DNA of 34,043 nt from positions 1-34,043 of the forward strand of contig CALYPF010000024.1 in assembly GCA_945271245.1 (NCBI GenBank). Direction: 5' to 3'. Within the stretch, counting starts at the first letter, position 1; each line of letters begins with the position of its first letter. Source of the DNA: an uncultured Enterobacteriaceae bacterium (GTDB taxonomy: Bacteria; Pseudomonadota; Gammaproteobacteria; Enterobacterales; Enterobacteriaceae). The notes beneath the pieces are model-generated. The model worked only from the letters and a program-made list of their open reading frames with translations, had not been told where the DNA came from and searched no databases. The position numbers and the translations under genes are program-made. Positions 1-9,213 of this stretch are shown piece by piece.

Positions 1-53
1 CCTGGATCAGTTTTCAACCGCTGGGGTGGATCAGTTTTGCACCGTTGGTAACA
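1..53. mobile_element. End of an IS21-type insertion sequence
   Basis: The first 53 bases look like the terminal segment of an IS21-family element. Two copies of a 22-bp unit starting TGGATCAGTTTT occur at 3-24 and 27-48, a 24-bp period typical of the multiple terminal repeats of this family. Read as reverse complement from position 53 it starts TGTTACCAACGG and ends AACTGATCCAC; 22 of the first 28 bases match the sequence starting at 33993. The element ends in CA at 52-53, as IS21-family ends do, and ygjR homology begins right after it. The transposase genes lie outside the window. Family assignment is from memory of terminal motifs, not a database match. Confidence 0.7.
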
Positions 54-904
54 AGCACCTGTTCATCTCTCTCGAAGCGCTGGCGCAAAGCGACGCCTGT
101 GACGCCGTGTATATCGCCAGCCCTAACGCAATGCATTTTTCACAAACGCGGCTTTTTTTACAGCATCGCAAACACGTTATCTGTGAAAAACCTCTTGCCT
201 CTACGCTGGCTGAAGCGCAGGCCGCAATCAGTCTGGCCCGTCAGCAGCAGGTGGTGCTTTTCGAAGCGTTTAAAACCGCCTGTCTGCCCAACTTTATCGC
301 ACTGCGGGACGCACTGCCCGCCGTCGGTAAACTGCGTAAGGTAGTATTGAATTATTGTCAGTATTCCTCTCGCTACCCGGCTTATCTAAAAGGCGATAAT
401 CCTAATACTTTTAATCCCCGCTTTTCCAATGGCTCAATTATGGATATCGGCTTCTATTGCCTGGCGACGGCGGTGGCACTCTGGGGCGCACCGCGCGCGC
501 TTAAAGCCTCAGCAACACTACTGGCGTCAGGAGTTGACGCTCACGGCAGCGTGATTATGGATTACGGCGATTTCGACGTCGTCATCCTGCACTCTAAAGT
601 CAGTGATTCCCTGATCCCCAGTGAAATACAGGGCGAACAGGGTTCGCTGCTTATCGACAAAATCTCCCAATGTCAGGGGATACGTTTTGTTCCGCGCGGC
701 GGTGAGGCACAGGATCTCAATCAGACGCAGGCGCCCAATACAATGTGTTATGAGGCGGAACATTTCGCGCATCTCGTGGCATCGCAGGCGGTTACGCATT
801 CGGCGCTTGACGTTAGCTTAACCACCGCCCGGCTATTAGATGAGATTCGGCGCCAAACCGGCGTTATCTTTCCTGCGGATACCGCAGAGGTGGGAAATAC
901 GTAA
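54..904 (+). pseudogene. ygjR: ygjR, Gfo/Idh/MocA-family oxidoreductase, 5' end removed by IS
   Basis: The frame matches YgjR from about residue 50 onward (HLF-SLEA, DAVYIASPN, CEKPLAS, EAFKTACLPNF, GSIMDIGFYCLA, EIRRQTGVIFPAD). Family members are NAD(P)-dependent sugar or sugar-phosphate dehydrogenases of about 330 residues with an N-terminal Rossmann fold. Here roughly the first 50 codons, including the start and the dinucleotide-binding glycine motif, are absent: the homology begins exactly at the insertion-sequence end. The frame is open into the IS, so a GTG at 26 could give a 292-residue chimeric protein, but without the glycine-rich loop it should not bind the cofactor normally. The conserved EKP motif (catalytic lysine region) is kept. 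Lack of internal stops suggests recent disruption. Confidence 0.85.
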
Positions 905-954
905 AGCTGCGTAAGCGCATTGACCAACCCATCGCGCCCAACTATTTTGTGTAA

Positions 955-1090
955 TGCAAAGGGGAGTAACTTTTCCGCCGGTGGATCGTCATGACGTAGC
1001 GACTCGCTTCCGGTTGCCGGGCGGCATTACACAGCACACAGCGTGCGCTGATGCCGTAAGTGAGACCTTGCCGGAAGGCGAGGTATGCCC
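955..1090 (+). promoter_or_regulatory. yybP-ykoY type (manganese/pH) riboswitch in the alx leader
   Basis: The leader of alx contains the hallmark segments of the yybP-ykoY motif: GCAAAGGGGAGTAACTT near 956-972, CTGATGCCG at 1049-1057 and ACCTTGCCGG followed by GGCGAGGTATGCCC up to 1090. In E. coli the alx leader (PRE) is a member of this class and responds to Mn2+ and alkaline pH. Boundaries are by motif recognition, not by folding. Confidence 0.75.
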
Positions 1091-1100
1091 TTAGCGCAGC

Positions 1101-1135
1101 AAAACGGCTGGCGTCTTCCGACACCGGCCGTTTTT
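1101..1135 (+). terminator. Terminator-like hairpin between the riboswitch and alx
   Basis: A long imperfect stem pairs 1101-1115 with 1120-1134 (outer AAAACGGC with GCCGTTTT, one internal mismatch, TTCC loop) and ends in a run of five T at 1131-1135. It lies just before the ribosome-binding site TAAGGAG at 1141-1147. It could be the expression platform of the riboswitch by transcription termination, or a structure controlling access to the ribosome-binding site. Confidence 0.65.
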
Positions 1136-1154
1136 GTTGATAAGGAGTGCGAGT

Positions 1155-2108
1155 ATGAATAGTGTTGGAACCCCTTTGCTGTGGGGCGCGTTCGCCGCCG
1201 TTGTGGTAGTTATGTTAGCAATCGATCTGCTGCTTCAGGGGCGGCGTGGAGCCCACGCAATGACGATGAAGCAGGCCGCCGGCTGGTCGGTTTTATGGGT
1301 GGCGCTGTCTTTACTCTTTAGCGCCGCGCTCTGGTGGTATCTTGCTCAGACTCAGGGGCGGGCCGTCGCCAGTCCACAGGCGCTGGCGTTTTTAACCGGC
1401 TACCTGATTGAAAAAGCGCTCGCGGTAGATAACGTTTTCGTATGGTTGATGTTATTCAGCTATTTTTCCGTCCCCGCCGCGCTTCAGCGACGGGTGCTGG
1501 TTTACGGCGTGCTGGGCGCGATTATCCTGCGTACTGTGATGATCTTTGCCGGCAGTTGGCTCATTTCGCAATTTGAATGGCTGCTGTGGGTATTTGGCGC
1601 CTTTCTACTGTTTACCGGCGTTAAAATGGCGCTGGCGCGAGAAGATGATTCGGATATTGGCGATAAACCGCTGGTCCGCTGGATACGTCGCCACCTTCGC
1701 ATGACGGAAACTATCGACGGCGAGAGATTTTTTGTCTACCGGAACGGGTTGCGCTACGCCACGCCGCTGCTGCTGGTACTCATTTTAGTGGAAATCAGCG
1801 ACGTGATTTTCGCCGTCGATAGTATACCAGCGATTTTTGCCGTCACGACCGATCCCTTTATTGTACTGACCTCTAATCTGTTCGCAATTCTGGGGCTACG
1901 CGCCATGTATTTTCTGCTGGCCGGCGTGGCAGAACGCTTCAGCCTGTTAAAATACGGGTTAGCGGCAATTCTTGTCTTCATTGGTGTAAAAATGCTGATC
2001 GTGGAGTTTTATCATATTCCCGTCGCGATATCCCTGAGCGTGGTCGGCGCAATATTGGGCCTGACCCTGATAATAAACCTCTGGGTAAACAAGCGCCGCG
2101 CCGGTTAA
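1155..2108 (+). CDS. alx: Alx, TerC-family inner-membrane protein (Mn2+ handling)
   Basis: This 317-residue integral membrane protein aligns along its length with E. coli Alx (321 residues). It has about nine hydrophobic segments and the acidic intramembrane motifs of the TerC family: [10 protein letters not shown] near residues 84-93 and [11 protein letters not shown] near 214-224. Alx is implicated in manganese homeostasis, probably export, and is induced by alkaline pH and Mn2+. The ATG at 1155 is chosen because [10 protein letters not shown] matches the E. coli start and TAAGGAG precedes it by 7 bases; an in-frame TTG at 1134 is less likely. It is preceded by the yybP-ykoY type leader. 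In E. coli sstT and ygjV follow alx; here the next gene is uxaA. Confidence 0.93.
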   Translation: MNSVGTPLLWGAFAAVVVVMLAIDLLLQGRRGAHAMTMKQAAGWSVLWVALSLLFSAALWWYLAQTQGRAVASPQALAFLTGYLIEKALAVDNVFVWLMLFSYFSVPAALQRRVLVYGVLGAIILRTVMIFAGSWLISQFEWLLWVFGAFLLFTGVKMALAREDDSDIGDKPLVRWIRRHLRMTETIDGERFFVYRNGLRYATPLLLVLILVEISDVIFAVDSIPAIFAVTTDPFIVLTSNLFAILGLRAMYFLLAGVAERFSLLKYGLAAILVFIGVKMLIVEFYHIPVAISLSVVGAILGLTLIINLWVNKRRAG

Positions 2109-2120
2109 CGCTATTCCTGC

Positions 2121-2145
2121 ACGGGCCAGCCAGGACGTGGCCCGT
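2121..2145. terminator. Hairpin between convergent alx and uxaA
   Basis: A perfect 8-bp stem (ACGGGCCA 2121-2128 with TGGCCCGT 2138-2145) with a 9-base loop lies between two convergent genes. There is only a short T-rich stretch after it, so termination is inferred from position. A second short inverted repeat, GGCGC/GCGCC, is at 2162-2177. Confidence 0.4.
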
Positions 2146-2201
2146 TCGATTAGCCACCAATGGCGCTACCGGGCGCCGTAGATAACGCAGCGCGCCCGCG
2201 C

Positions 2202-3695
2202 TTATAGTGTAACTCCGCTTTTAAACAGCGCCAGTTCACGAAAGTCATTGCGTTCATTACACGTCTTACGTCCGCTGGCGATTTCCGCAATATCCGTAAT
2301 AAATTGCGCCAGCAGCGCCTCGATGGTTACTCCCTCCACCAGTACCCCGGCGTTAATATCTATCCAGTGCGGTTTTCGCGCCGCCAGCGCGCTGTTGGTG
2401 GCAATTTTTACCGTAGGAACAAACCCGCCATAAGGCGTTCCTCGTCCGGTGGTGAATAACACCATGTGACAGCCCGCTCCCGCCAGTGCGCTGGTCGCTA
2501 CCGCATCGTTGCCCGGAGCGCTGAGTAAATTGACCCCGGGATGTGAAACGCGTTCACCATAGCGCAGAACATCAATAATGTATCCCCGCCCCGCTTTCTG
2601 AGTGCATCCCAGCGATTTTTCTTCCAGCGTAGTGATACCTCCGGCTTTATTTCCCGGCGAAGGGTTTTCATAGACAGGCTGGCCGTGCGCCAGGAAATAC
2701 GCTTTAAATGACGCGATCATCGCCACGGTTTTATCAAAGGTTTGGATATCGCGGCACTGGCGCATGAGCAGCGTCTCCGCGCCGAACATTTCAGGGACTT
2801 CGGTGAGTACCGTTGTGCCTCCGTGCGCCGTAACATAATCGGAAAAACGTCCCAGTAAAGGGTTTGCCGTGATGCCTGACAGGCCGTCCGAGCCGCCGCA
2901 CTCCAGGCCGAAGCGCAGTTCGCTGAGCTTACCCGGCTCCCGGCTATCGTGGCGCATGGCTGCGTAAAGTTGCTCTAGCAGCGCAACACCCGCCGCAACC
3001 TCATCGTCATACTGTTGACTCACCATAAAGCGCACGCGCGCCGGATCGTATGCGCCGAGAGTTTCGCGAAACGCTTCTATTTGGTTATTTTCGCAGCCCA
3101 ACCCAACAACCAGCACGCCGCCGGCGTTCGGATGCCGCACCATGTTTTGCAGCATCGTGCGCGTGTTGTGATGGTCGTCCCCCAGTTGCGAACAGCCAAA
3201 GGGATGCGTAAATAGATACACGCCGTCTATGTCCGTCAGGTCCGGGTGCGCGGCTAAAAAACGCTGGCGGATTTGCTGGCAAATACCATTCACGCAGCCA
3301 ACGCCGGGCAGGATCCAGAGTTCGTTGCGAATGCCGACGGCGCCCAATGCGCGCCGGTAAACCGCAATATCGCGATCTGGCAGCCGTAGCTGATAGGGTA
3401 CCCTGGCCGGTTGGTAGCGATAAGTTTCGCTCTCCTGCAGATTAGTGGCTAAATTATGGCTGTGAACGTGGTTACCCGGGGCAATATCGCAGCGCGCATG
3501 CCCAATCGGCAGGCCATATTTCAGAACACTTTCTCCGGCTGGAATCGGGCATAACGCAAATTTATGCCCTTGTTCAATGTTCTGGCCCAGTCGAAAAGAG
3601 TGGATGCCCGCAGCGACGGGCATTCCTTCCGCCAGCGGCGCCAGCGCCACTGCAACGGTATCCTGCGGATGGATCTGAATCCAGGGTACCGACAT
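2202..3695 (-). CDS. uxaA: UxaA, altronate dehydratase
   Basis: UxaA dehydrates D-altronate to 2-keto-3-deoxygluconate, the third step of galacturonate breakdown, in the cytoplasm. The 497-residue product is close to the 495-residue E. coli enzyme: conserved blocks include KYGLPIG, NELWILPGVGCVNGI, GCSQLGDDH, GLGCENNQ, FGLECGGSDGLSGI, NPSPGNKAGGITTLEEKS and the C-terminal TCNERNDFRELALFKSGVTL. The cysteines in these blocks fit the iron-dependent dehydratase family. AGAAGGAA precedes the start. It is the second gene of uxaCA, 11 bp after the end of uxaC. Confidence 0.96.
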   Translation of the reverse strand: MSVPWIQIHPQDTVAVALAPLAEGMPVAAGIHSFRLGQNIEQGHKFALCPIPAGESVLKYGLPIGHARCDIAPGNHVHSHNLATNLQESETYRYQPARVPYQLRLPDRDIAVYRRALGAVGIRNELWILPGVGCVNGICQQIRQRFLAAHPDLTDIDGVYLFTHPFGCSQLGDDHHNTRTMLQNMVRHPNAGGVLVVGLGCENNQIEAFRETLGAYDPARVRFMVSQQYDDEVAAGVALLEQLYAAMRHDSREPGKLSELRFGLECGGSDGLSGITANPLLGRFSDYVTAHGGTTVLTEVPEMFGAETLLMRQCRDIQTFDKTVAMIASFKAYFLAHGQPVYENPSPGNKAGGITTLEEKSLGCTQKAGRGYIIDVLRYGERVSHPGVNLLSAPGNDAVATSALAGAGCHMVLFTTGRGTPYGGFVPTVKIATNSALAARKPHWIDINAGVLVEGVTIEALLAQFITDIAEIASGRKTCNERNDFRELALFKSGVTL

Positions 3696-3706
3696 TATGT
3701 TTCCTT

Positions 3707-5119
3707 CTATTTCAGCGTAATCCCGAAATAATCCCGCGCATTATTGAAACAAATGTTCTCAATCATCGGCCCCAGTAGCGACATATCCGCCGGTGCTTCA
3801 CCGTTTTCAACCCAGCGCCCTACCATGCGGCATAACAGGCGGCGGAAATACTCATGGCGGGTGTAGGATAAAAAGCTGCGGCTATCCGTCAGCATACCCA
3901 CGAAGCGGCTTAACAGGCCTAGCTGCGCCAACTGGGTCATTTGGCGCTCCATGCCTTCTTTTTGATCGTTAAACCACCAGCCGGAGCCAAATTGCATTTT
4001 TCCAGGCACACCTTCCTGCTGAAAATTGCCAATCATGGTTGCCAGTACTTCGTTATCGCCAGGATTCAGGCAATACAGAATAGTTTTGGGTAGATTCCCC
4101 GCGCGATCCTGTTCATCCAGTAAGCGGGAAAGCGCTGCGGCGATGGGACTATCATTAATGGAGTCACAGCCGATATCAGCCCCCAGACGGGTAAACAGCC
4201 GGTGATTATTGTTGCGCAGCGCACCGATATGGTATTGCTGCACCCAGCCGCGGCGAGCGTATTGGGCGCCCAGCCATACCAGCACGGCGGTTTTAAACTG
4301 CGCAATTTCACTCGGTTCCAGCACTTCTCCCGCCAGCCGGCGCGCCAGGATAGCATCAAGCTCCGCCTCACTGACCTGCGCATACACCACGCTGTCCAGC
4401 CCATGGTCGGCAATCTTACAGCCGTGGGCGGCAAAATGGTCCAGACGACGTTCCAGCGCCGCCTGCAAATCGCTAAAGCGGCGAATATGCACGTCCGCCG
4501 TCCCCCCTAAGGATTCGATATACGCCGCAAACCCGGACTGCCCAATATTAAACGATTTATCAGGCCGCCAGCTCGGCAGCACCGTAACATCAAAGCTTTC
4601 ATCAGCGGCAATACGCGCATGGTGGCTCAGAGAATCAATCGGATCGTCGGTCGTCCCCACCATTTTGACATTCATCTGCCGCATAATCCCTCGGGCTGAA
4701 AAATCGTCCTGCGCCAGTAATGCATTACACGTATTCCAAATTTCATCTGCGGTAGCGGGAGACAGTAGCGTGCCGACAACGCCAAACGGCCGGCGTAGCT
4801 CCAGATGCGTCCAGTGATACAGCGGGTTGCCGAGTGTATGCGGCACGGTCGCCGCCCAGGCGTTAAATTTCTCACGATCCCCGGCATCGCCGGTACATAG
4901 CCGCTCCGGAACGCCATTGGAGCGCATTGCCCGCCATTTATAGTGATCGCCTTTCAGCCATATGTCATACAGGTTAGTGAAGCGATAGTTATCGGCTATC
5001 TGCTGCGGGGGTAAGTGGCAGTGGTAGTCAAAGATAGGCTGTGCTTCAGCGTGCTCGTGATACAGACGCTGCGCATATTCAGTATCTAATAAAAAATCTT
5101 CCGTCATAAAACGATTCAT
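3707..5119 (-). CDS. uxaC: UxaC, glucuronate/galacturonate isomerase
   Basis: UxaC isomerises D-glucuronate to D-fructuronate and D-galacturonate to D-tagaturonate, the first step after uptake. The 470-residue protein matches E. coli UxaC in length and sequence ([66 protein letters not shown]). The metal-site HCH motif of the amidohydrolase-like fold is at residues 33-35. The ATG at 5119 is preferred: AGGA lies 9 bases upstream and the length equals that of the family; a GTG one codon earlier is possible. It is cotranscribed with uxaA and diverges from exuT. Control by ExuR and CRP is expected from the family and from sites in the upstream region. Confidence 0.95.
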   Translation of the reverse strand: MNRFMTEDFLLDTEYAQRLYHEHAEAQPIFDYHCHLPPQQIADNYRFTNLYDIWLKGDHYKWRAMRSNGVPERLCTGDAGDREKFNAWAATVPHTLGNPLYHWTHLELRRPFGVVGTLLSPATADEIWNTCNALLAQDDFSARGIMRQMNVKMVGTTDDPIDSLSHHARIAADESFDVTVLPSWRPDKSFNIGQSGFAAYIESLGGTADVHIRRFSDLQAALERRLDHFAAHGCKIADHGLDSVVYAQVSEAELDAILARRLAGEVLEPSEIAQFKTAVLVWLGAQYARRGWVQQYHIGALRNNNHRLFTRLGADIGCDSINDSPIAAALSRLLDEQDRAGNLPKTILYCLNPGDNEVLATMIGNFQQEGVPGKMQFGSGWWFNDQKEGMERQMTQLAQLGLLSRFVGMLTDSRSFLSYTRHEYFRRLLCRMVGRWVENGEAPADMSLLGPMIENICFNNARDYFGITLK

Positions 5120-5526
5120 CACACATCATCCTGTTGGGGATTAATCAATGACAACGTGGTCAGATGAATAAAAGTTATCACACCAATTATGACTACTGAT
5201 GAGAAATTTTGCGCCAGCGCTCACAAAACATAGACAAAGATTATCCTCCCTCAATGCCTAAAAAACAAAAAATCCATATATATCAAAACTATATGCATAA
5301 CTAGCGCATAGCTCACTATACAACCACTTTTGTGATACTCCGCACCCTTTAAAGTTGTATGACAAGTTATCGTGTCGCCGTCGTTATCCGTTTACCCCCA
5401 ATACGTTGCCATGACCGGCATCATATTCATTGTTAAGCAGTATTCGGGCAGCGCCTGACACTGCATGACGCGTCACTTATTCCGGTCTGTTCCTGTTGCA
5501 TTGCATCACCGAATAGAGGTTTTGAT
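5120..5526. promoter_or_regulatory. Shared uxaCA / exuT regulatory region with ExuR and CRP candidates
   Basis: This 407-bp divergent intergenic region carries an exact match to the FadR-subfamily GntR operator pattern TnGTnnnACnA: TTGTATGACAA at 5355-5365, flanked by a partly symmetric AAG/GTT, a good ExuR operator for exuT. A CRP-like site, TGCGC-N6-TCACA, is at 5210-5225 nearer uxaC, and a weaker TGTGA half site is at 5331-5335. An AT-rich stretch at about 5260-5330 probably holds promoter elements. No small gene is visible here. Regulator assignments come from E. coli hexuronate regulation plus motif match. Confidence 0.6.
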
Positions 5527-6795
5527 ATGCGAAAAATAAAAGGTCTACGATGGTACATGATAGCGCTGGTTACCCTGGGTACAGTACTTGGCTACCTCAC
5601 GCGTAATACCGTCGCCGTCGCTGCACCGACGCTTCAAGAACAACTACACATCACGACACAGCAGTACTCTTATATTATCGCTGCTTATTCGGCGGCCTAT
5701 ACCATCATGCAGCCTGTCGCCGGTTATGTGCTGGATGTATTAGGTACCAAGCTGGGCTATGCGCTATTTGCCGTGCTATGGGCCGGTTTTTGCGGTGCTA
5801 CCGCACTGGCAGGGAGCTGGGGAGGGCTGGCTATTGCGCGCGGCGCGGTAGGCGCCGCCGAGGCCGCCATGATCCCGGCAGGCCTGAAGGCCAGCTCGGA
5901 ATGGTTTCCGGCAAAAGAGCGTTCCATCGCCGTCGGCTATTTTAATGTCGGATCCTCTATTGGCGCCATGATAGCCCCACCGCTGGTAGTTTGGGCTATC
6001 GTTTGGCATAGCTGGGAAATGGCGTTTGTTATTACCGGCGTATTAAGCTTTATTTGGGCCATGCTTTGGCTCTGGCTGTATAAACATCCTAAAGATCAAA
6101 AACACCTGACGCCGGAAGAGCGCGGCTATATTCTTTCCGGCCAGGAAGCGCATCATCAAACCAATAATAAAGAAAAAATGACCGCCGGGCAGATTCTGCG
6201 CAACCGCCAGTTCTGGGGGATTGCCCTGCCGCGCTTTCTCGCCGAACCCGCCTGGGGAACGTTCAATGCCTGGATCCCGCTATTCATGTTTAAAGCTTAC
6301 GGCTTTAATTTGAAAGAAATCGCGATGTTCGCATGGATGCCGATGCTATTTGCGGATTTAGGCTGCGTCGTCGGTGGTTATCTGCCGCCGCTATTCCAGC
6401 GCCTGTTCGGCGTTAATCTCATCGTTTCACGCAAGCTCGTGGTGACACTCGGCGCGGTATTAATGATAGGCCCTGGCACCATCGGATTATTTAGCAGCCC
6501 TTATACCGCAATTGCGCTACTTTGTGTCGGCGGCTTTGCTCATCAGGCGCTGTCCGGCGCACTCATTACGCTTTCTTCAGACGTATTCGGCCGCAATGAG
6601 GTGGCGACGGCCAACGGATTAACCGGCATGGCTGCATGGACCGCCAGCACGCTATTCGCACTTATAGTCGGCGCGCTGGCAGACACGCTGGGCTTTAGCC
6701 CGCTATTTGCCGCACTTGCCGTGTTTGATCTTCTCGGTGCCGTGGTTATCTGGACGCTGCTAAAAAGTCAGCCAGCCAGCCAGCGAGATAGATGA
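5527..6795 (+). CDS. exuT: ExuT, hexuronate/H+ symporter
   Basis: ExuT is a major facilitator superfamily permease (anion:cation symporter group) that imports galacturonate and glucuronate. The 422-residue protein aligns nearly throughout with E. coli ExuT, beginning MRKIKGLRWYMIALVTLGT. Conserved stretches include GYLTRNTVAVAAP, SYIIAAYSAAYTIMQPVAGY, EAAMIPAGLKASSEWFP, FLAEPAWGTFNAWIPLF and SSDVFGRNEVATANGLTG; about twelve membrane segments are visible. The C-terminal tail is roughly ten residues shorter than in E. coli. The start is preceded by GAGG about 9 bases upstream. It diverges from uxaCA and is followed by exuR. Confidence 0.95.
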   Translation: MRKIKGLRWYMIALVTLGTVLGYLTRNTVAVAAPTLQEQLHITTQQYSYIIAAYSAAYTIMQPVAGYVLDVLGTKLGYALFAVLWAGFCGATALAGSWGGLAIARGAVGAAEAAMIPAGLKASSEWFPAKERSIAVGYFNVGSSIGAMIAPPLVVWAIVWHSWEMAFVITGVLSFIWAMLWLWLYKHPKDQKHLTPEERGYILSGQEAHHQTNNKEKMTAGQILRNRQFWGIALPRFLAEPAWGTFNAWIPLFMFKAYGFNLKEIAMFAWMPMLFADLGCVVGGYLPPLFQRLFGVNLIVSRKLVVTLGAVLMIGPGTIGLFSSPYTAIALLCVGGFAHQALSGALITLSSDVFGRNEVATANGLTGMAAWTASTLFALIVGALADTLGFSPLFAALAVFDLLGAVVIWTLLKSQPASQRDR

Positions 6796-6836
6796 TAAAC
6801 ACCCTGCAAATGCCGTAACGCAATTATAATCTTTCA

Positions 6837-6855
6837 CGGCCGCTTCAGGCGGCCG
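6837..6855 (+). terminator. GC-rich hairpin between exuT and exuR
   Basis: Perfect 7-bp stem CGGCCGC/GCGGCCG with a five-base loop (TTCAG), 42 bp after exuT. No T run follows, so it could be an attenuator or an mRNA-stabilising structure rather than a terminator. exuR has its own promoter in E. coli. Confidence 0.35.
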
Positions 6856-6938
6856 CACGGCGCCGCGCTCTGTAGTGCCTTTCGGTGAAAAGTGGTATAA
6901 CAGGTAACGCTGTTCTTACTGTTTATTCTGGAGCCAAT

Positions 6939-7715
6939 ATGGAAACAACCGGGCCTCGCCGCCTGTATCAGCAACTTGCCACTGAACTAAAGCAGCGTAT
7001 TGAGACTGGCACATATCAGGTCGGCGACAAACTTCCTGCGGAGCGATTTATCGCTGAAGAGCGTAATGTCAGCCGCACCGTAGTGCGCGAGGCCATTATT
7101 ATGCTGGAAGTAGAAGGCTACGTGGAAGTACGTAAAGGCTCTGGTATTCACGTGATTGCTAATCAGGCACGAAACGGCAGCCAGCCGGACGAGCGGCTTG
7201 AATTTGCAAATTTCGGCCCTTTCGAATTGCTTCAGGCGCGCCAGCTTATTGAAAGCAATATTGCCGAGTTTGCCGCTACGCAGGTTACCAAGCCAGATAT
7301 TATTAAGCTGATGGAGATTCAGGAAAAAGCCCGCAGTGAAAAGTGTTTTCGGGATTCAGAGTGGGATTTGCAATTTCACGTACAGGTCGCGCTGGCGACT
7401 CAGAATAGCGCCCTGGCCGCTATCGTAGAAAAAATGTGGACTCAGCGCGCGCATAATCCGTATTGGCAGAAGCTCCATGAACATATTGACCGCCACGCCG
7501 CCGATCACTGGTGCGCCGATCACGACGAGATTTTAAAGGCGCTGATCCGTAAAGATCCGCACGGCGCGAAGCTTGCCATGTGGCAGCATTTAGAAAATAC
7601 CCGGCAAATGCTTTTTAATGAAACCAGCGATGATTTTGAATTTAATGCCGATCGCTATCTGTTTAATGACAATCCTGTCGTTCATCTCACGGCGCTGGCA
7701 CCGCCCAATAAGTAG
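6939..7715 (+). CDS. exuR: ExuR, GntR-family hexuronate repressor
   Basis: ExuR represses hexuronate uptake and catabolism genes and is released by galacturonate or glucuronate intermediates. The 258-residue protein has an N-terminal GntR winged helix-turn-helix at about residues 7-75 ([57 protein letters not shown]) and a FadR-like FCD effector domain thereafter. The start at 6939 gives exactly the E. coli length, with M-E-T-T-G-P-R-R matching; an upstream ATG at 6885 would add 18 unrelated residues. Its likely operator is at 5355-5365. Confidence 0.94.
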   Translation: METTGPRRLYQQLATELKQRIETGTYQVGDKLPAERFIAEERNVSRTVVREAIIMLEVEGYVEVRKGSGIHVIANQARNGSQPDERLEFANFGPFELLQARQLIESNIAEFAATQVTKPDIIKLMEIQEKARSEKCFRDSEWDLQFHVQVALATQNSALAAIVEKMWTQRAHNPYWQKLHEHIDRHAADHWCADHDEILKALIRKDPHGAKLAMWQHLENTRQMLFNETSDDFEFNADRYLFNDNPVVHLTALAPPNK

Positions 7716-8017
7716 CGCAATGTCACGGCGAGGTTGGCGGAAAATCCTGAATAATGTCAGCGTTTGTAAAAGCCCTCGCCACATTGCTTCCCGCTAAGCA
7801 AAATCAATCCTCAACAAATGCGAAATATTGTGACGCAGGGCGAGCGCCTTTGTTACAATTAGACGCAAATATTGCCGATTAATACCGGATGACAAAGAGG
7901 CCTTTCGGCATATCTTATCTCGACGTCCTCCGCCCCAGGTAGCAGTCTGGCAACGTCATGCCCTTATTGCTTGCTGCGTCCCGCAGAGATTTATCAGAAG
8001 TGCCCAGGAAAAAATGA
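7716..8017 (+). promoter_or_regulatory. Leader region of yqjA-mzrA
   Basis: This stretch of about 300 bp has no recognisable gene. A possible -10 TACAAT is at 7854-7859, but no -35 at standard spacing is convincing. A T-rich/GC-rich leader follows, and AGGA lies just before yqjA. In E. coli this operon is activated by CpxR; GTAAA occurs at 7765-7769, but I do not see a convincing tandem CpxR box. Confidence 0.3.
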
Positions 8018-8683
8018 ATGGAACTATTGACGCAATTACTCAGCGCTCTGTGGAGTCAGGATTTCGAAACCCTTGCCAATCCCGGCATGATTGGCATGCT
8101 TTACTGCGTTCTATTTATTATTTTGTTCCTTGAGAATGGTCTGCTGCCCGCCGCATTTCTTCCCGGTGACAGCCTGCTGGTGCTGGTTGGCGTTTTAATC
8201 GCTAAAGGCGCGCTCGGTTTTCCGCAAACCATCGTACTGCTTACCACCGCGGCCAGTCTGGGCTGCTGGCTCAGTTATATTCAGGGACGGTGGCTTGGCA
8301 ATACGCGCATCGTTCAAAAATGGCTCTCTCATTTACCCACCCACTACCACCAGCGTGCACACCATTTATTTCATAAACACGGGCTTTCCGCACTGCTGGT
8401 GGGGCGTTTTATCGCCTTTGTCCGAACGCTTCTGCCGACAATGGCCGGGCTTTCTGGCCTGAACAGTACCCGTTTTCAAATCTTTAACTGGATTAGTGGG
8501 TTACTGTGGATTGTCATCCTCACATCACTGGGCTATATGCTGGGGAAAACGCCGGTATTTCTTAAATATGAAGATGAGCTAATGGCGGGTCTGATGATTT
8601 TACCGGTAGCGCTTCTGGTATTCGGCTTTATTGGTTCACTGGTGGTGCTGTGGAAGAAAAAACGCGCCCATCATCAGGAATAA
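8018..8683 (+). CDS. yqjA: YqjA, DedA-family inner-membrane protein
   Basis: DedA-family proteins are polytopic inner-membrane proteins needed for pH and membrane-potential homeostasis and, by recent family work, lipid-carrier translocation. The 221-residue product matches E. coli YqjA ([20 protein letters not shown]). It retains the family blocks [18 protein letters not shown] (residues 32-49) with its key acidic and aspartate residues, and [19 protein letters not shown] (residues 129-147) with the essential arginines. AGGA precedes the start by about 8 bases. mzrA follows after 9 bp, in the same order as in E. coli. Confidence 0.95.
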   Translation: MELLTQLLSALWSQDFETLANPGMIGMLYCVLFIILFLENGLLPAAFLPGDSLLVLVGVLIAKGALGFPQTIVLLTTAASLGCWLSYIQGRWLGNTRIVQKWLSHLPTHYHQRAHHLFHKHGLSALLVGRFIAFVRTLLPTMAGLSGLNSTRFQIFNWISGLLWIVILTSLGYMLGKTPVFLKYEDELMAGLMILPVALLVFGFIGSLVVLWKKKRAHHQE

Positions 8684-8692
8684 GGTAATTAC

Positions 8693-9067
8693 ATGCGGAG
8701 TCATACTCATTACCTGCGATTTATTTTGTTAGCGACTCTGCTAACCGTAACGGTGTTTTTGGCCTGGTCAACAACCCCCCGGCCGGAAGCCACTCTGGAA
8801 ATACGCGCACAGCAGGCAGGTATCAGCACGCCAGACGGTTTCTCCGTGTGGCACCATCTTGATGCAAATGGCATCGCGTTTAAAAGTATTACTCCTGTCG
8901 ATAATGGTCTGGTCATTACCTTTGACTCCAGCGCGCAAAGTATGGCGGCCAGAAAAGTGCTTAATCGCACGCTGCCGCGCGGCTATATCATTGCGCAAAC
9001 GGAAAAAAACAGTATCGCCCATTCTCTCATGGCGCGTTTCCGCTCGCCCCAGCACGATCTCGGCTAA
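8693..9067 (+). CDS. mzrA: MzrA, modulator of EnvZ/OmpR
   Basis: MzrA (formerly YqjB) is a small bitopic inner-membrane protein that contacts EnvZ and links the Cpx and EnvZ/OmpR systems. The 124-residue product has one N-terminal membrane segment (about residues 9-26) and a periplasmic domain with the family signature [21 protein letters not shown] near residues 46-68. E. coli MzrA is 127 residues; the membrane segment and C-terminal tail are the most divergent parts here. It is the second gene of a two-gene operon with yqjA. Confidence 0.88.
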   Translation: [124 protein letters not shown]

Positions 9068-9213
9068 CCCACCCACCCAGCCTATCCCCATCGCCTTTTG
9101 TTTTTTTAAGAATCTGGCTATGCTTAAGCTGCGTCGGCAGCATTACCGTCGCCCTGCTTTGACAGGATCTTACGGCATCTTTTGCACTGATACACAATGG
9201 AAGGCCTCCTATT

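Noticed and set aside
4066-4817. Long frames in other phases over uxaC (122 and 202 codons)
   Set aside because: Shadows of uxaC, which matches its family along its full length.
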